Source: Zygnema cylindricum
Taxonomy: Eukaryota; Streptophyta; Zygnematophyceae; Zygnematales; Zygnemataceae
DNA length: 64,000 bases
NCBI GenBank assembly: GCA_037447655.1
Contig: JBBHKE010000422.1
Coordinates: 38,700 to 102,699 of the forward strand
Direction of reading: 5' to 3'
The position numbers and the translations under genes are program-made. Position 1 is the first letter of the stretch. Every line of letters begins with the position of its first letter. The notes under the pieces are model-generated. The model was given only the letters and a program-made list of their open reading frames with translations, was not told the origin of the DNA and did not search any database. Shown one piece after another: positions 1 to 12,200 of the stretch.

Positions 1-402
1 TTCTAATTTTCAAGGCAAAGTGGTGCGACTAAATAAGAGGCAAACAATAATATTAAATAAAAAATTAACTTCAAACACCTAAGACAAGTGGTGTGTTGAT
101 GTGGCGCTTATCATTTATAGAATAACTAAATAAATTAGAGTAAACTTCATAGTTGAAAAAGCTCTATCACATAAATTAGCGTCAATTACTCTAATTGTTT
201 TTTTTGGTTTTTTTACTCTAATTTTTTCATTACTCTAATTACTATTCGCGGTGTAGTTGTGTGGTGAACAGAATCCACAAACTTCAATTAAAAAATAAAT
301 TATAATAACAAACGGAGAATAAATCAGCGTGGTGAAACGGAACTTTTAATCTTCATTTGAGGAATTAAAAAAAGGAAAAAGAAAAGTGAAGTACATTCAT
401 AC
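1..402. other. SETD3-like intron with MITE right end
   Basis: This is the intron after the last visible SETD3-like exon. The right terminus of a TA-flanked MITE (ATTCGCGGTG followed by TA) ends at 253; its left end is not recognisable and may lie before the window. The next coding exon is not in the window. Confidence 0.55.
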
Positions 403-3400
403 CTGGTCCCCAATAGAAAAATCGCGTTTCGCGGAAACTTCCATTTGATTGTCGTCAAAGTCATAATGAGAAGTCAAATTTCCTTCCTGAACTCCATCTA
501 ATTTCCAATAATAAATAAGATTAAAGAATAAGAAAATGAGGACATGTTATGTTTTATTGTTTACTTTTTTACTATTTACTTTTTACTTTACAGATCTCTC
601 TTTATACGAATATCTTGCATTTTTCGATAAAAGAAAAGGCAATCGAGGACAAGTTATACATTTTCGATTGGAATCTCCCTCTCTTAAAGGGAATATAAAA
701 AGATTTAAAAAGGTTTTAATTAGGTTGTATGAGGGAATTGAGAAAAAAGGTAGCCAAAACTAGAAAATGAGGGATTTGAAAAGGTAGTAAAAGGGAATTT
801 TAGAAGGTAATTCTAGGTTGTAAGAGGGGATTTTAAAAAGGGTTTAAAGGGGGATTTATTAAGGGTTAAAAGTTCAACAATTACCTCATGGTTGAACATA
901 TCCAATAACGGAACGAGGGCCATAACGTGTTCCATGCCTCCTCCCTCTAACGCCAAAGGAACTCGATTTTGTCTCATCATCACCATCTGTCACAGAAAAA
1001 CAAGAAGAGAAAAGCATTGGTGAGTTGAGACAAAATGAGAGAGAAGAGAAGAAGGTAAAGTAAGATAAGCGAAAAAAGATAAGATAGATGAAATAAATAA
1101 GATAAGATAAGATAAGATAAAGATAAAGATAAAGATAAAGATAAAGATAAAGATAAATATTTGTAAAGGTAAGCATAAACATAAACAGAAACAAAACCAG
1201 TTAGATAAACATGAACATAGACACAACGATGACAATAGCGATAGATAGAGATAGAGATAGAGAAAGGGAGAGGGAAAGAGATAAATTCTCCCTCTTTCTT
1301 CTCCCTCTCCCTCCCCCTCTCTCCCCTTTCCCCTCCCCCCTCTCCCCTTCCCCCCCTCCCCCCCTCCTTCCCCCCCTCCCCCCCTCCCTCCCTCCTTCCC
1401 TCTCCCTCTCTCTCACTCACCGAAACTGCCCATCGGAATTGAACAAAATTGAACCACGAGAGCGATCGTGCAATCGAGGGAGAGGCGGGTGCCAGCTGTC
1501 GCATTGCGATTCGCATGTGGCAATACTGTTTTGCGACACTCGAGAGGAGTTTGTGGTACTCTCCCAGGGCCTAAAAAAGGAGTAAAACCCACATTTGGAA
1601 ACAGAAAGGAAGAGAATAAATCACAACTATAACCGTTTCTGTGTTTGTGGTACTCTGCTAGGGCCTAAGAAAGTGAGAAAACCCACATTTCGAAACAAAG
1701 AAAGTGATTCTTCCCTTCTTAAACTACAAAACGATTTGAACCTAACCTAAGAAAAAAGAAAACGTTGGAACTTACCGAGGTTCCTTTAAGTGCCTCGATT
1801 GTCTCCATACTGGTTCCCAAAACCCAAAATTGTTTGATCAAATTCTTGTTTTTTCTCTCTTTCTGTTTATATTCTTCCGTTCTCTTTCTGTTTTCCTCCT
1901 TTCTTCTCCTCTTCTGTTTTTTCTTTTTTCTCTTTTTTTTTTTCCCTCTCTTTCTCTTTCACTGTCTCTCATCTTCACATCTTTCATTAATTCCAAGTAA
2001 AACAATAGAGTAGTCTAAACATGAATTGGTGTGGATCTAATTAAGAACAATCCTAAAACTCATGAAAATCACGCGTCCAAATAGTCCCTATTCTTATGCA
2101 CGTGATTACCACTTAGTAGTTGAAAAGGTTCCCTCTTGAGCAAATTTTAATTTACTCATTTGTGTTCTCTTTCTCTCTCTCTCCAAATACTATTATCCCA
2201 TCCATACTACTTTTTGTCCAGACAATTATAACTTAAAAAAAGAAAAGGCTCGAGCAACTTTTGATGCAACTTATTTGTTTTCTCTTTCTCTCTCTCTCCC
2301 CAAACTATGATCCCGTACATACTATTAATTGCCCAGAGCTGAAAAGAGTGTCGATGATTGTTTACCTGAATGCCAAAGGGAGCATGATTTGATCTGGACC
2401 ATCGATATTCATCTCTTGAATGTTATGTTGTCCCGGAAGAGATTCAATATATCCACGCCATTTTGAAGGTGAATCCACTGGTCGATGCTGATTAGATCCA
2501 AAAATTTGAAAGTGATTGGAAATTGGACATTTCAACATGTCATTTTGTAGTTAAATTGAAAGCATTTGAATCCGAGTGTTTGCAATTTATTGATCAAGGA
2601 AAGAACACATTTCCAAAAATAAATTGTTTTCAGTAGTAACATACTGTGTAACTGACATAAAGTAACTCGCATCAAATAGAACTAGCAATACTGCCATTTA
2701 TGTCTGAAATATAGTAGTTCAAAGGATGAAACGGGACTATCTGAAAACTCTTCCTTTCTCCCTTTCTCTCGAACTACCCCCTTCCTTTCAACCTCTCTCC
2801 ATTCCAAGTCTTTCCTTCCTTCCTCTCGCCCTTCACTCTTTTCACTCCCTCTGTCCATTCCTCTTGGCATTTTTCCCCCTTTCTCCCCTCGTTCACTATT
2901 TCCTGCTCTCCACCTCTCTCCTCTCTATTCCTTTTTCGCTCTCTAATCCCACTTTCCCACTCTCCCTTTGCTCCCCTCCTCTCTCCCTCCCTCAAACTTT
3001 TTCACCCTCTCTTCAAATTATCTCCCAATGTAAGAATTGGTGAACTTGTATTTTTATGAAAAAGAATTAGAAAGTTTACCTTTTCGAACAAGAGGTGCAT
3101 TGCGAGGATAAGGGAAGGAACTGCCCGAAGCCATGGATCATGGGCAGCCAATAAACCGACATCTTCCTGAACAAAATCCCAAGATTTCAATTCGATAACA
3201 ATCTAAAAACCATGTATTGGAGAGTGCCACTTTTCCTTCAATAATTATCTAAAACAGAGTAATGGATAGTATCAATTTCCATTCAATCATACTTTAAAAA
3301 CTTTGTTTTCAATTTCCATTCAATCTTCCACCTAAAAATGTGTATTGGATAGTGTAATCTTAAGCTGCGTGATAAGGGAATCACAAACATATAATTTTAC

Positions 3401-5817
3401 TGATAGTAGTAAATTATATGTCATACAGAAAAATGTATGGCTTGTACATATTACATGATTTCTATGATCAATCAATCAAAGTAAGATGTGTAAATTCTTC
3501 ATACATGATTCCCTGTAACTCACAGAACATTCAAAGAATACGTTTAATTGGCTAGACATGTGACTCACTCCCGGCGATAACTTTAACTTATATGAATCTT
3601 GTCCAACGTTCTCACACATATAACAGCTATGGGAGGGAGAACAAGGAAGAAAAGAGGTGTGTTACCTTAGACTGAATAGCAGTGAGAGTCGTCATCATGA
3701 CATTCAAAGGAACAGATGCCAAAAATTCTCCTTCTGAAATTTTCTCGGTTGCAACCACTCCAGCACCTTCTGGTAATTTGTCTTCAAGTTTAAAACGTTT
3801 CATCTGAAAGGTCCCACATTAATACATGTCTTTCAAAAATTCCAATTGACGCCATCTAACACAATTTGATTGGACTCACATCATCTAAAACATGATAGAA
3901 GAAAGAAGCATATCGTGGAAACGAGAACCAAAGTTTAACAAGAACATATAGAGTTTAAAGTCGATTTTTCACTTGAACCTCTGCCAAATAATACTCTATC
4001 GTACATTAGATTCTCTGTTTTAAAGGCAAAAAAACACAAACAAAAAGGCGAGGGAGAGAAAACGAGCATGGATACTACCTCAACTCCATTTTGTGAAAGC
4101 CAGTTTGAGAGAGCATCCATTCTTGAGGGCCCATCCGACGGAGCTGGGCTATTATTGTTTATTGTCCTTTCGTGCTTTTGAATCTGGAACAGAAGTAAAG
4201 GAAAGAGTAAGAGATTGTATTCCAAAATGCCAAATGTTCTTAGAATGTATGTCATGCTGATGGCTCATTGTTCAGTTTGAAATTCAAAGCTAGAGACCAT
4301 TGAGGTCGGTTGGTATTTTGAAATTTGTTCAACTAGAGTCAAAAGGTCGAACAATATCTCTCTTTGTCAAACCTTAAAAAATGAAGCGACGAAATTATTT
4401 CAAGTTATGAAATACTTATAGCTGATTGAGATTTGCCACACCGAGAAACCACGAAGTGTGTAATAAAAAATTTTGAACAAAGCAATTACAAAGCATTAAA
4501 CACCAGATTAGTTTGATTCACAACCTATACCATAAATTTTTGAATACTTTATGCACTCGATTATTATTGACTATTTTACGCTGAAATCAACAATTAATTC
4601 GGTTATAACAAAAATCACATGATCCAAGAAGTACATCGAGCATCTTAGCGACCCTCCTTTGAAATTCTCCTTCCAAACGTAACACCACTTATAATCAAAA
4701 TTCTAGTTCGAGCCCATTGAAGGTGAGAGGAAACCATGGGAAGCCAGCGTTCAAAAAAATTTCACCTGAAGCAAAATCCGATGAATAGGGCGAATCGTTG
4801 CCAAATGGTCTACATGTTGAGCCTCGACAAGATCTAGCGGTTTGTGTACTCTCTGAAAAAGGTCCGCAATAAGGCCATCGAGAGCAACAGCTGCAATAGT
4901 ACAAAATTGACCACCATCAGTGTGGTCCACATTATTCATGAATAATATTTCAGGTTCCTTGCGGTCAATTGAATTGCAACAGTACACAATTCACCACCTT
5001 TAGTGTGGTCCACATTATTTATGAATAAAGATTATTTCAGGTCCATTGCAGTCAATTAAGTAGCAATAGTAAACAATTCGCTACCATTATTATGGTTTGC
5101 ACTAATGGTTACTTAAAATTGAATGAGACATCATTCACCATCATTAAAGTGATCTACACTACATGTCAACTTAGTCTACGGAACAGATTTCTTTACATGA
5201 ATGGGCTATATCTGTTTGGTACAAAACATGATTTACTTTGCAATACACATGATTTAGATTTTAAAATTCGATTATAATTTGTAACAGCATCAATGTGGAT
5301 AAGCAATGATGGAACAAAATTATGAACTTGAAAACACAACCTACACTAATACAATGTTCTTCGTTATTAGAGCTATTTACATTAATTTGATCAAGCATTT
5401 TTTGCCATGAAGAACAAAAGAAGTATTATATTGCTATTTACAAAGGCGGAAGGGAAAAAGGTCACGTCAAACAGACCTACATTGATTATTTCTTAAGTTA
5501 GTCTTCCATTTATACTAACAATTATTTTTATTACAATAGTAAAAAACAGTTAGTTTGACATTGTTGTAGAAAATAACCTATAAAAAAATAAAATACAATT
5601 CGACAAATTTTTAATTCAAACATGTTCGGTAAAGAGTAGTAAGAGAGAGGGAGGAGAAGAGGAAGAGGGAAGGAGGAAAAAGGAACAGAAGGGCGAGGAA
5701 AAAGGAACAGGAGAGAGAGGGAAATCCATAAGGAATAAACGCACAAGACTTGTCCTTCCTACGTCCGCCATTCAATTTTCCTCCGTTGCTCACACTCTTG
5801 CCTCCTGCAGGCGCCAT
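403..5817 (-). CDS. SETD3-like SET-domain protein methyltransferase, 5' part (gene continues beyond left edge)
   Basis: I assembled ten exons on the minus strand: 5745-5817, 4766-4890, 4079-4183, 3666-3803, 3080-3166, 2366-2487, 1776-1809, 1421-1570, 885-986 and 403-486, about 340 codons with consistent phases. The start is the ATG at 5817 (MAPAGGKSVSNGG). Exon 4 gives the N-SET segment (EGAGVVATEKISEGEFL), exon 5 the helix AVPSLILAMHLLFEK, exon 8 ends FRWAVS, exon 9 carries MMRQNRVP and ALVPLLDMFNHE, and exon 10 ends RDFSIGDQ. This order matches SETD3, the actin-histidine N-methyltransferase, in the SET/RuBisCO-LSMT group; substrate here is inference. The catalytic Tyr region after GDQ and the substrate-binding C-terminal domain lie outside the window. 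The exon 1 donor (GTGCGT) is the weakest junction. A related plastid LSMT-type enzyme is the main alternative. Confidence 0.82.
1082..1420. repeat. Simple-sequence tract in SETD3-like intron 8
   Basis: Plus-strand GATAA and AAAGAT repeats (about 1098-1157) are followed by GATAGA units and a long CT/CCCTCC-rich tract (about 1285-1415), which abuts the exon 8 donor. Open frames across it are low-complexity Ser/Leu or Glu/Arg strings and are not genes. Confidence 0.9.
1549..1700 (-). repeat. Duplicated 3' splice site of SETD3-like exon 8
   Basis: The acceptor region and first exon bases (TTTAG|GCCCTGGGAGAGTACC in transcript sense, exon edge at 1570) occur a second time upstream in the transcript as TCTTAG|GCCCTAGCAGAGTACC at about 1642-1700. 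Both copies include the preceding AAATGTGGGTTTT. Only the copy at 1549-1600 leads into a full open exon. Confidence 0.8.
3195..3360. repeat. Diverged short tandem repeat in SETD3-like intron 4
   Basis: Units of roughly 55 bp share AATTTCCATTCAAT and CTAAAA..GTATTGGATAGTG. The repeats are degenerate. The rest of this intron (to 3665) is AT-rich with nothing recognised. Confidence 0.6.
4885..5150. repeat. Tandem repeat starting at the exon 2 acceptor of the SETD3-like gene
   Basis: Three to four units of about 85 bp share CACCA.C.TTAGTGTGGTCCACATTATT and end in a sequence like the acceptor and exon edge (GCAACAG, GTACAAAATT). The first unit overlaps the real exon 2 acceptor at 4890/4891, so the array appears to have grown from the splice junction. 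The remainder of intron 1 to 5744 has no recognised feature apart from a GA-rich stretch at about 5640-5725. Confidence 0.7.
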
Positions 5818-6468
5818 GGCTCACAGCTTCAGCCTCCTTGTTGCAACACTAAGAAACCTTTGAAAAAACCCTAAAAAATTGAATAAATGGTGACTAGGAT
5901 TATGGAACGCCTTTAGTACAGTACTAGGCTGTACGTTTTAAATTTTTGTGCTTCGGGGAGTATCCTCTCATGCGTACCTGGATGCCTGACGCTAATCATT
6001 ATCTATTATTTAAAAGATAAACATCCATAGTCAATATGCGTACGTACAATTCATACTTTCATAGTCAGCAACTCAGCATCCGTATTATATAGTACGTCCG
6101 TTCCATGATCGCCGTTACTGTCATAATGAAACTGAACAAGTTTACTGTACTTTCTCGAACGATCTACGGTACTATGGATACAATGGAACTATGGCAGTAT
6201 GGATTATTAAGCACTTTTTGTGCTTCTGGAGTATCCTCTCACGCCTAGCTGGACTTGAAAGTTGAAACCCTAATCTTTAAAGATAACAACAAAACATCCA
6301 TCCTCAAAACATCCATACTCAATATCCGTACGTAACAGCCGTACTTTCATGGTCAGCAACTGAGCATCCGTAGTACGTTTATTGAATATAAACTTTATTC
6401 CATCGTCATCGTTACCGTCAAATGGAAACTGAACGTGTGAACTGCAGTGTTTTGCACGAGCTACGGTA
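5818..6468. repeat. Diverged tandem duplication upstream of the SETD3-like gene
   Basis: Two diverged copies of about 220-250 bp lie at about 5950-6172 and 6222-6468. Each starts TTTTTGTGCTTC.GG.GTATCCTCTCA and contains AACATCCAT..TCAATAT.CGTACGTA and CAGCAACT.AGCATCCG. They cover the likely promoter region of the minus-strand SETD3-like gene. No TATA box could be assigned. Confidence 0.7.
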
Positions 6469-6650
6469 TACCGTGAATCGCTGTTACTATTAATGGTTTT
6501 TTTGACATGCAAAACATATTTCGCACACTCGTCGGATAATTTATCTGACGGTTGCTATTGAAAGGTACGAAACTCACCCTCCGATTGGCGGTCTCGAATC
6601 AGAAAACTCTCTTACGTGGCGGAAAAACAACATAAGTTTATTATTTTATT
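6469..6650. mobile_element. Truncated TA-flanked MITE
   Basis: A left terminus (TACCGTGAATCGCTGTTACTATTAATG) is followed by the family interior (CACACTCGTCGGATAA, GATTGGCGGTCTCGAATC, ACGTGGCGGAAAAA). The right terminus is missing. It is related to the elements at 8498, 16023, 42247 and 55927. Confidence 0.65.
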
Positions 6651-7800
6651 TTCGATCGCCTTACATTCCAAAATTGACAATGGCATGATTTTTTTTTTTA
6701 ACGAATGTGGCATTAAGAAATCACCATTGCCAAGTTTATGAATACAAAAAAACACAGGTGGAGGCAGTTACTTCTCAGCACTAAAAGAAAAAGAAAAAGC
6801 TAGAATGTAGCTAGAAAATTTTGTTTCCTTTGGAATTCTTATGGGATTAAGATGTAGTCAGCAACCCCATAGATTTAATAACTCTTAAATTCAATGCTAA
6901 ATTGGGTAGTAAAGAGTTTACATGACCTTGAAATAATAAAATACCTACTTTAGATGGAGAAGAAAAATGCAAATTGTCATATATGCATCAAGTCCCTACC
7001 GAATTAATTGATCGTCTTCAAACTGCCACCAAACCTATCTGTTCATATTTTTGCTGCCCTTCCGTACATTTCTATGTGCCAGCTTTTGTCGCAGTTTTAT
7101 TGAAAAATTCAAAATTATCTCACAATCTCTCTTAAGATTTATTGATTTGCATGAAGTCAAAGCCATTAAAAGACAAATGACCACAACAGAAAGTAGGCGA
7201 GACAAATGTCACAGGCAAAAACTTTGGTTTTAAATCAATTAATTTTGTATAGTATAACATTTGGAAAGCATGTCATTTCTTTTGTGTATATGCATTAAAA
7301 TTGCACTAAAAACGCACTAAAAGCTCGTTAAAAGAGAGCTCATTAAAAGAGAGAGCACTAAAAGCGCGTAGATCATTGGCTAACTAAAGATCCAAATAAG
7401 TGTTGCTGATCATAAGAGACAAAAAACACGTTTCGGATCAGGTAACATAAGTTCTAGACAATAAAATATCCCCTACTTTTACCCTCTCCCTCTCCCTCTT
7501 CCTCCCCCTCTCCCTCTCCCTCTCCTAGACTATTTACAGTAGTGTATACTGTAGAGTCGTGGACGGAGCTCTTAAGGAAAGCACCAAAATACGCTACAGA
7601 CAAAAATCTAACAAGAGATACAATTAGCGGACAACTGAACAACAATGAACAGAGAACTGTGACAATGGCATATACACTAACAAAATGGTCCAACACAGTT
7701 TAGGAAAAGAGAGAGAGAAAAACAGAGAATAAGAGAGAGGGAGAGAGGGAGAGAGGGAGAGAGAGAGAGAGAGAGTGAGGGAGAGACGTAAATTTTATCT
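6651..7800. other. Intergenic region downstream of the P450 gene
   Basis: This is AT-rich sequence with no supported gene. Part of it (about 7100-7550) is repeated in diverged form at 18270-18720, so it belongs to the ancestral P450 duplication unit. A CCCTCT tract lies at 7480-7527 and a GA microsatellite at 7705-7785. Confidence 0.7.
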
Positions 7801-9260
7801 CTACAGTAATGAATTATGGTCTTTGTTCCGGGGACGAGTTGTCATTCGAAGACCATGTTTGAGAAACAATGTGAGAGAAACAGTATATGTGACCGGGTGT
7901 CCCGGAACAAGATCAAACTTAAAATTTCGAAGGAGAGTCGCAGCCACCGACTTCATCTGCTCATACAAACAAAGAAAATGTTATAATTAAAATCATGAAA
8001 TGATTATCATGACATAAATAACAATAGTGATATAACTAATGATAATGAAATAAACAATAATAATGAATCCTTGAAAAGCTGGAATAGTCACAACAAGAAC
8101 CGAACGAAGAACTGGGAGAGGTGTAATGTGAGAAGTTAAAAAAAAAAAATTAAGCAATTTTTCATCTCTTGCATCTAGTGATGTATATCGAACAGGTTTC
8201 TCCAATAATTGATATTTACTAATTTTAAGGGTCTCGATATTTGATGTACCAAATCGATATTTTGTACCGACAATGGTCGCGATATATCGATATCGCTATA
8301 TCTACAACGTTGACATACATTTCAAAAATTCCGTACATATAAAATACCTTTCATTAAAAAATATATCGGTGGATTATGAGTTATTATCGCAACATCAACA
8401 TTTATCAGCAAAGTAGATAAATCAACTTGAATGAACTCCTCGATATTCCGATATACCAAAATAGCAATATTGTGGTTTCAATCAAGATACATCACTACAC
8501 CGCTAATCGTTATTAGTGCTAAAGTTTTGTTCGCCACTTAAAACATATTTACTCCGTGCACACTTGTCGGATTGTCAATCCGATGGATGCTCTTGGAAGG
8601 CAAGATTCTCACCTTCCTATTGACGGTCTCCGATTGATTGGCAAAAAAAACTTTAACACTTTAAGGATAAGCGGTGTAGTTGCATCATATAGGCCTAAAA
8701 AAAGACCAGGAAAATAGAAATTTAAAAGGTTCCCAATTACCTGCAAATACGCCAAGTCCCGACCAAGACAAAGTCGTGGACCGGCGTTGAATGCAAGAAA
8801 CTTGAACGGCGATTCCGGTTGAAAGTTGCCCTCAGGAGTTAGCCATCTCTCGGGTCGAAAATTCTCGGCATCTTCTCCCCAAACACTTTTTAGGCGTCCC
8901 ATGGCATAAATATGATAATATATATGTGCTCCTTTTTTCACTTTCATCCCGGTTGGAAGAACGTCGTCTTTCAAAGCGTACCTAGTCGAACATAAGACGA
9001 TTTGATAATATGTAAAAAAAATGATTTGACAAAATGTAAATAGGCCAATTTGACTTAGTGTAAAAATGATAATTTCATAAATAGCAAATACGACAATTTG
9101 ACAAAAAATAATCATGAAAATATGACAGTAAATACGACGATTTGATAAAAAAATAAATACGACAATTTGCGAAAAAGTAAAAACGACAATAAGGCAGAAT
9201 ATAAATACGACAATTTGACAACAAAAAATCGATAATTTGACAATGTAAGCAAAATTTGGG

Positions 9261-9298
<38 letters not shown>

Positions 9299-12200
9299 TC
9301 TCTCTCTCCTCTCTCTCTCTCCCTCTCTCTCTGTCTCAAAAAATGGCGATGGGTGAAAAAAAAAGGGGCCATACTTGGAATCCAGAGGTACAGAAGGATA
9401 CAAACGGAGAGATTCCGTAAGAGCTGCATGTAAATAGTCCATTTTCTTTAACTCTTCATAAGTCAAAGTCTCGCGGTCAGTTATCGATTCATTCACATCT
9501 GTAAAACAATATACACAAATAAATTACAATATTGTAGCAAAATAGTGTTGAAGAAATGTGTGTAATTTTGAGCAATAGTGATTTATTTGTAATTTAAAAT
9601 AATCAATTCACTAAAACACCTTATTGTTGAAGTCTGGTCCTTCTGTACCTGTTGACCTTGTTTTTCACTCCTGGTTTTTCCTTTATTTCTTTATTTTAAA
9701 TTTCTCGTTTTCATGGAAAGCTAACGAAATTTGCCCAGTGCAAGCCACTTCCAATGCAGAGCAATAACATATTAAGTTGCTAAACCGACCAACAAAGTCC
9801 ACACTAATTACAGTAAGACGTAAGACATTTAACATCATGTCCGGACCACATTGCAAGTTTCTTTGAAACATTATTCAATTTTTGACATGGGTCAAAAAAG
9901 AAAGAAAAAAATTTAATACTTCTTCCAGCCTTTATCATTATCGGTTCAAAATTAGTAGTTTGCAGAACAAGACAAAACAAGCTTGAAATCGAAAGCTCAC
10001 TGGCTGGTCGAGCATTAAATGCGTCGTTGACTTCTTGAACGATTTTTTGTTCTACATGAGGATGTGACGTAAGCAGCCAAAAAAACCAACTAAGAGCCAC
10101 TGAGGATGTGTCACGTCCCGCGAGAATAAAATTGGTAGATGCATCTCGAAGAAAATTATCGTCGTAAAGTTTTCCGTTTTGTTCGGCGTCGAGCAACATG
10201 AATCTGATAGTTTTCTCAAAAACAAAAAAAAAGGCCATGAATTTGATAAATTCTCAAAATGGAAGAGACATGAATCTGATAGTTTTCTCAAAAACAAAAA
10301 AAGGACGATAAAAAAAACATCTCTCTGAAAAAAAAATGTCGTCATACAATTTTCCATTTTGTCCGGTTGCGAGCAACATGAATCTGTTATTTTTCTCAAA
10401 AACGAAGGAAAAAGAACACGAATCTCACATTATCCCTCAAAAAAAGGATTATAAGAAGACAAGGGTGCCATTAATAAGTTTTTTGAACTAAAAGATCACT
10501 CACAACTACCGAATTTTCAGGATCTTTCACATTCAAAAAAAAAGAAAAAAAGGAGCCCTTTTAAGATTTGATTTGATTAACTCTCCAAAAACCAACACTT
10601 TACTAACTTTGGGTAATCTTCAATTTTTATTTTTATTTTTTTTAATGCCTGATTCTTATTTTTTTTTTCTCAATTTCCATCTCCCCTTTTTTCTTTTCTT
10701 TTTTGGGAAGGTTTTTTATTTGTGTTACCTAGAAAGAAGGTCACTATGTCTATCACCATCGTTCTCAATGGTCGAAGGATTTTTAATCTTTTCCTGGAGT
10801 TCTTGACGGCGTTTACTTACCACCTCATTGGCAAATTGATTGATAACCTGTAAAGAAATACATTCCCAAAATTTCCAAGAAAAAAAAAAGGAAAAAAAAA
10901 TGATTATCGATTCAATTTCTGTAGTGTTCACCGTAAACATTAGTCAATCTGGACTAATACCAAAAATATTTTACTCTGATAGTCAAAATCTTCTTAAACA
11001 TGAAATGGTGTAACAACTGTCACCTTCGGAGATAAAACATTCGACTACATGCTTCGTTTCATACTATTTTACGATTTCTACATCCGAATCACACAAATTG
11101 TGGTAAACAGACAATAAAATCATCTCAACCTGAAATGGTGAAATGTCACCTTCGGAGATTTTCACATGCTTCTATCCCTGCAATTTTACTATTTCTATAT
11201 CTGAACATTAATTGTGGTGAACAGACAATTAAAATCTACTTAAAACATGAAACACTGTGACAAATGCCACCTTTGAAAAGAAAACTTGTCCATGCCATTT
11301 TTCAATTTTTACATCCAGATCCACACTAGTTGTGGTGAACAGAAAGTACCTTGACAGCTTTTTCCACGCACTTTTACAATTCTTATATCCAAATCGACAC
11401 TATTTGTGGTGATCAGACCATAAATCTTCTTAAAGATGAAATAGTTTGACGACTGCCACCTCCGGTGATAAAACATTCGATTTTCACGTGCTTCTTTCCA
11501 TACTATATTACGATCCCTATATCGAAATCCACACTAATCGTGGTGAACAAACAATTCCTTGACAGCGATTTTCATGCCAGATTATAATTTTCCAGATCCA
11601 CACTAATTCTGGTGAACAGACAATACCTTGACAGCGTCGGCAAGCCTTCGTTCACTACCGATATTCAGCCATCGGCATAGTTTCCAAATGAATGGTGGAA
11701 AGAAAAATCGACTGTTGGATACCTGCAGTTGCCCACACACTGACCAAAAAATTAATAAAAACATCACAAAAGAAAGAAAAGTTGATGTTAATACACTTTA
11801 ATAACGATACATGGACGTTGTGGTGCACATTTAGTAAGGGAAACTACACACGTCTGTTGCTATTAGAGCTAGTTAATTATTAGTGTTAAAAGCTTAAAGT
11901 CGTAACTAACACAGTAGTAATTAAACAATGTTATCAACACTATTTTAAGATTTTGGCTCAAAAAACCAGCAACCCAATGGAAGTTCTTAAACTCTAATAG
12001 TGATGTGGCTGTCTACACTGCCCATCCTTTTTAGCCTTAAAATTTATTAGTGTTAATGCGAAATTAAAATATATAACACTAATTTGATGCAAAAAGACGT
12101 TGCAGATCGTAATCCACTTCCTTAGTGTTGCTAACAATATTTTACGATTTTCGGCCAAAAAACAAGCAATCGGATTAGATTTATGAAACTTTAACAGCGA

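Noticed and set aside
886-1585. Several overlapping frames of 80-178 codons on both strands
   Set aside because: They run through simple repeats (GATAAA, CT-rich) and code Ser/Leu/Tyr or Arg/Glu/Gly strings. Only the parts coinciding with spliced SETD3-like exons are real.
9112-9429. 105-codon frame on the minus strand
   Set aside because: Shadow of the P450 exon 8 and the CT microsatellite in another frame.
8609-9496. A single 295-codon P450 frame without the intron
   Set aside because: It reads through a minisatellite and CT repeat between the ESLR and haem-loop exons. Splicing 9375/8981 gives the normal family sequence and phase.
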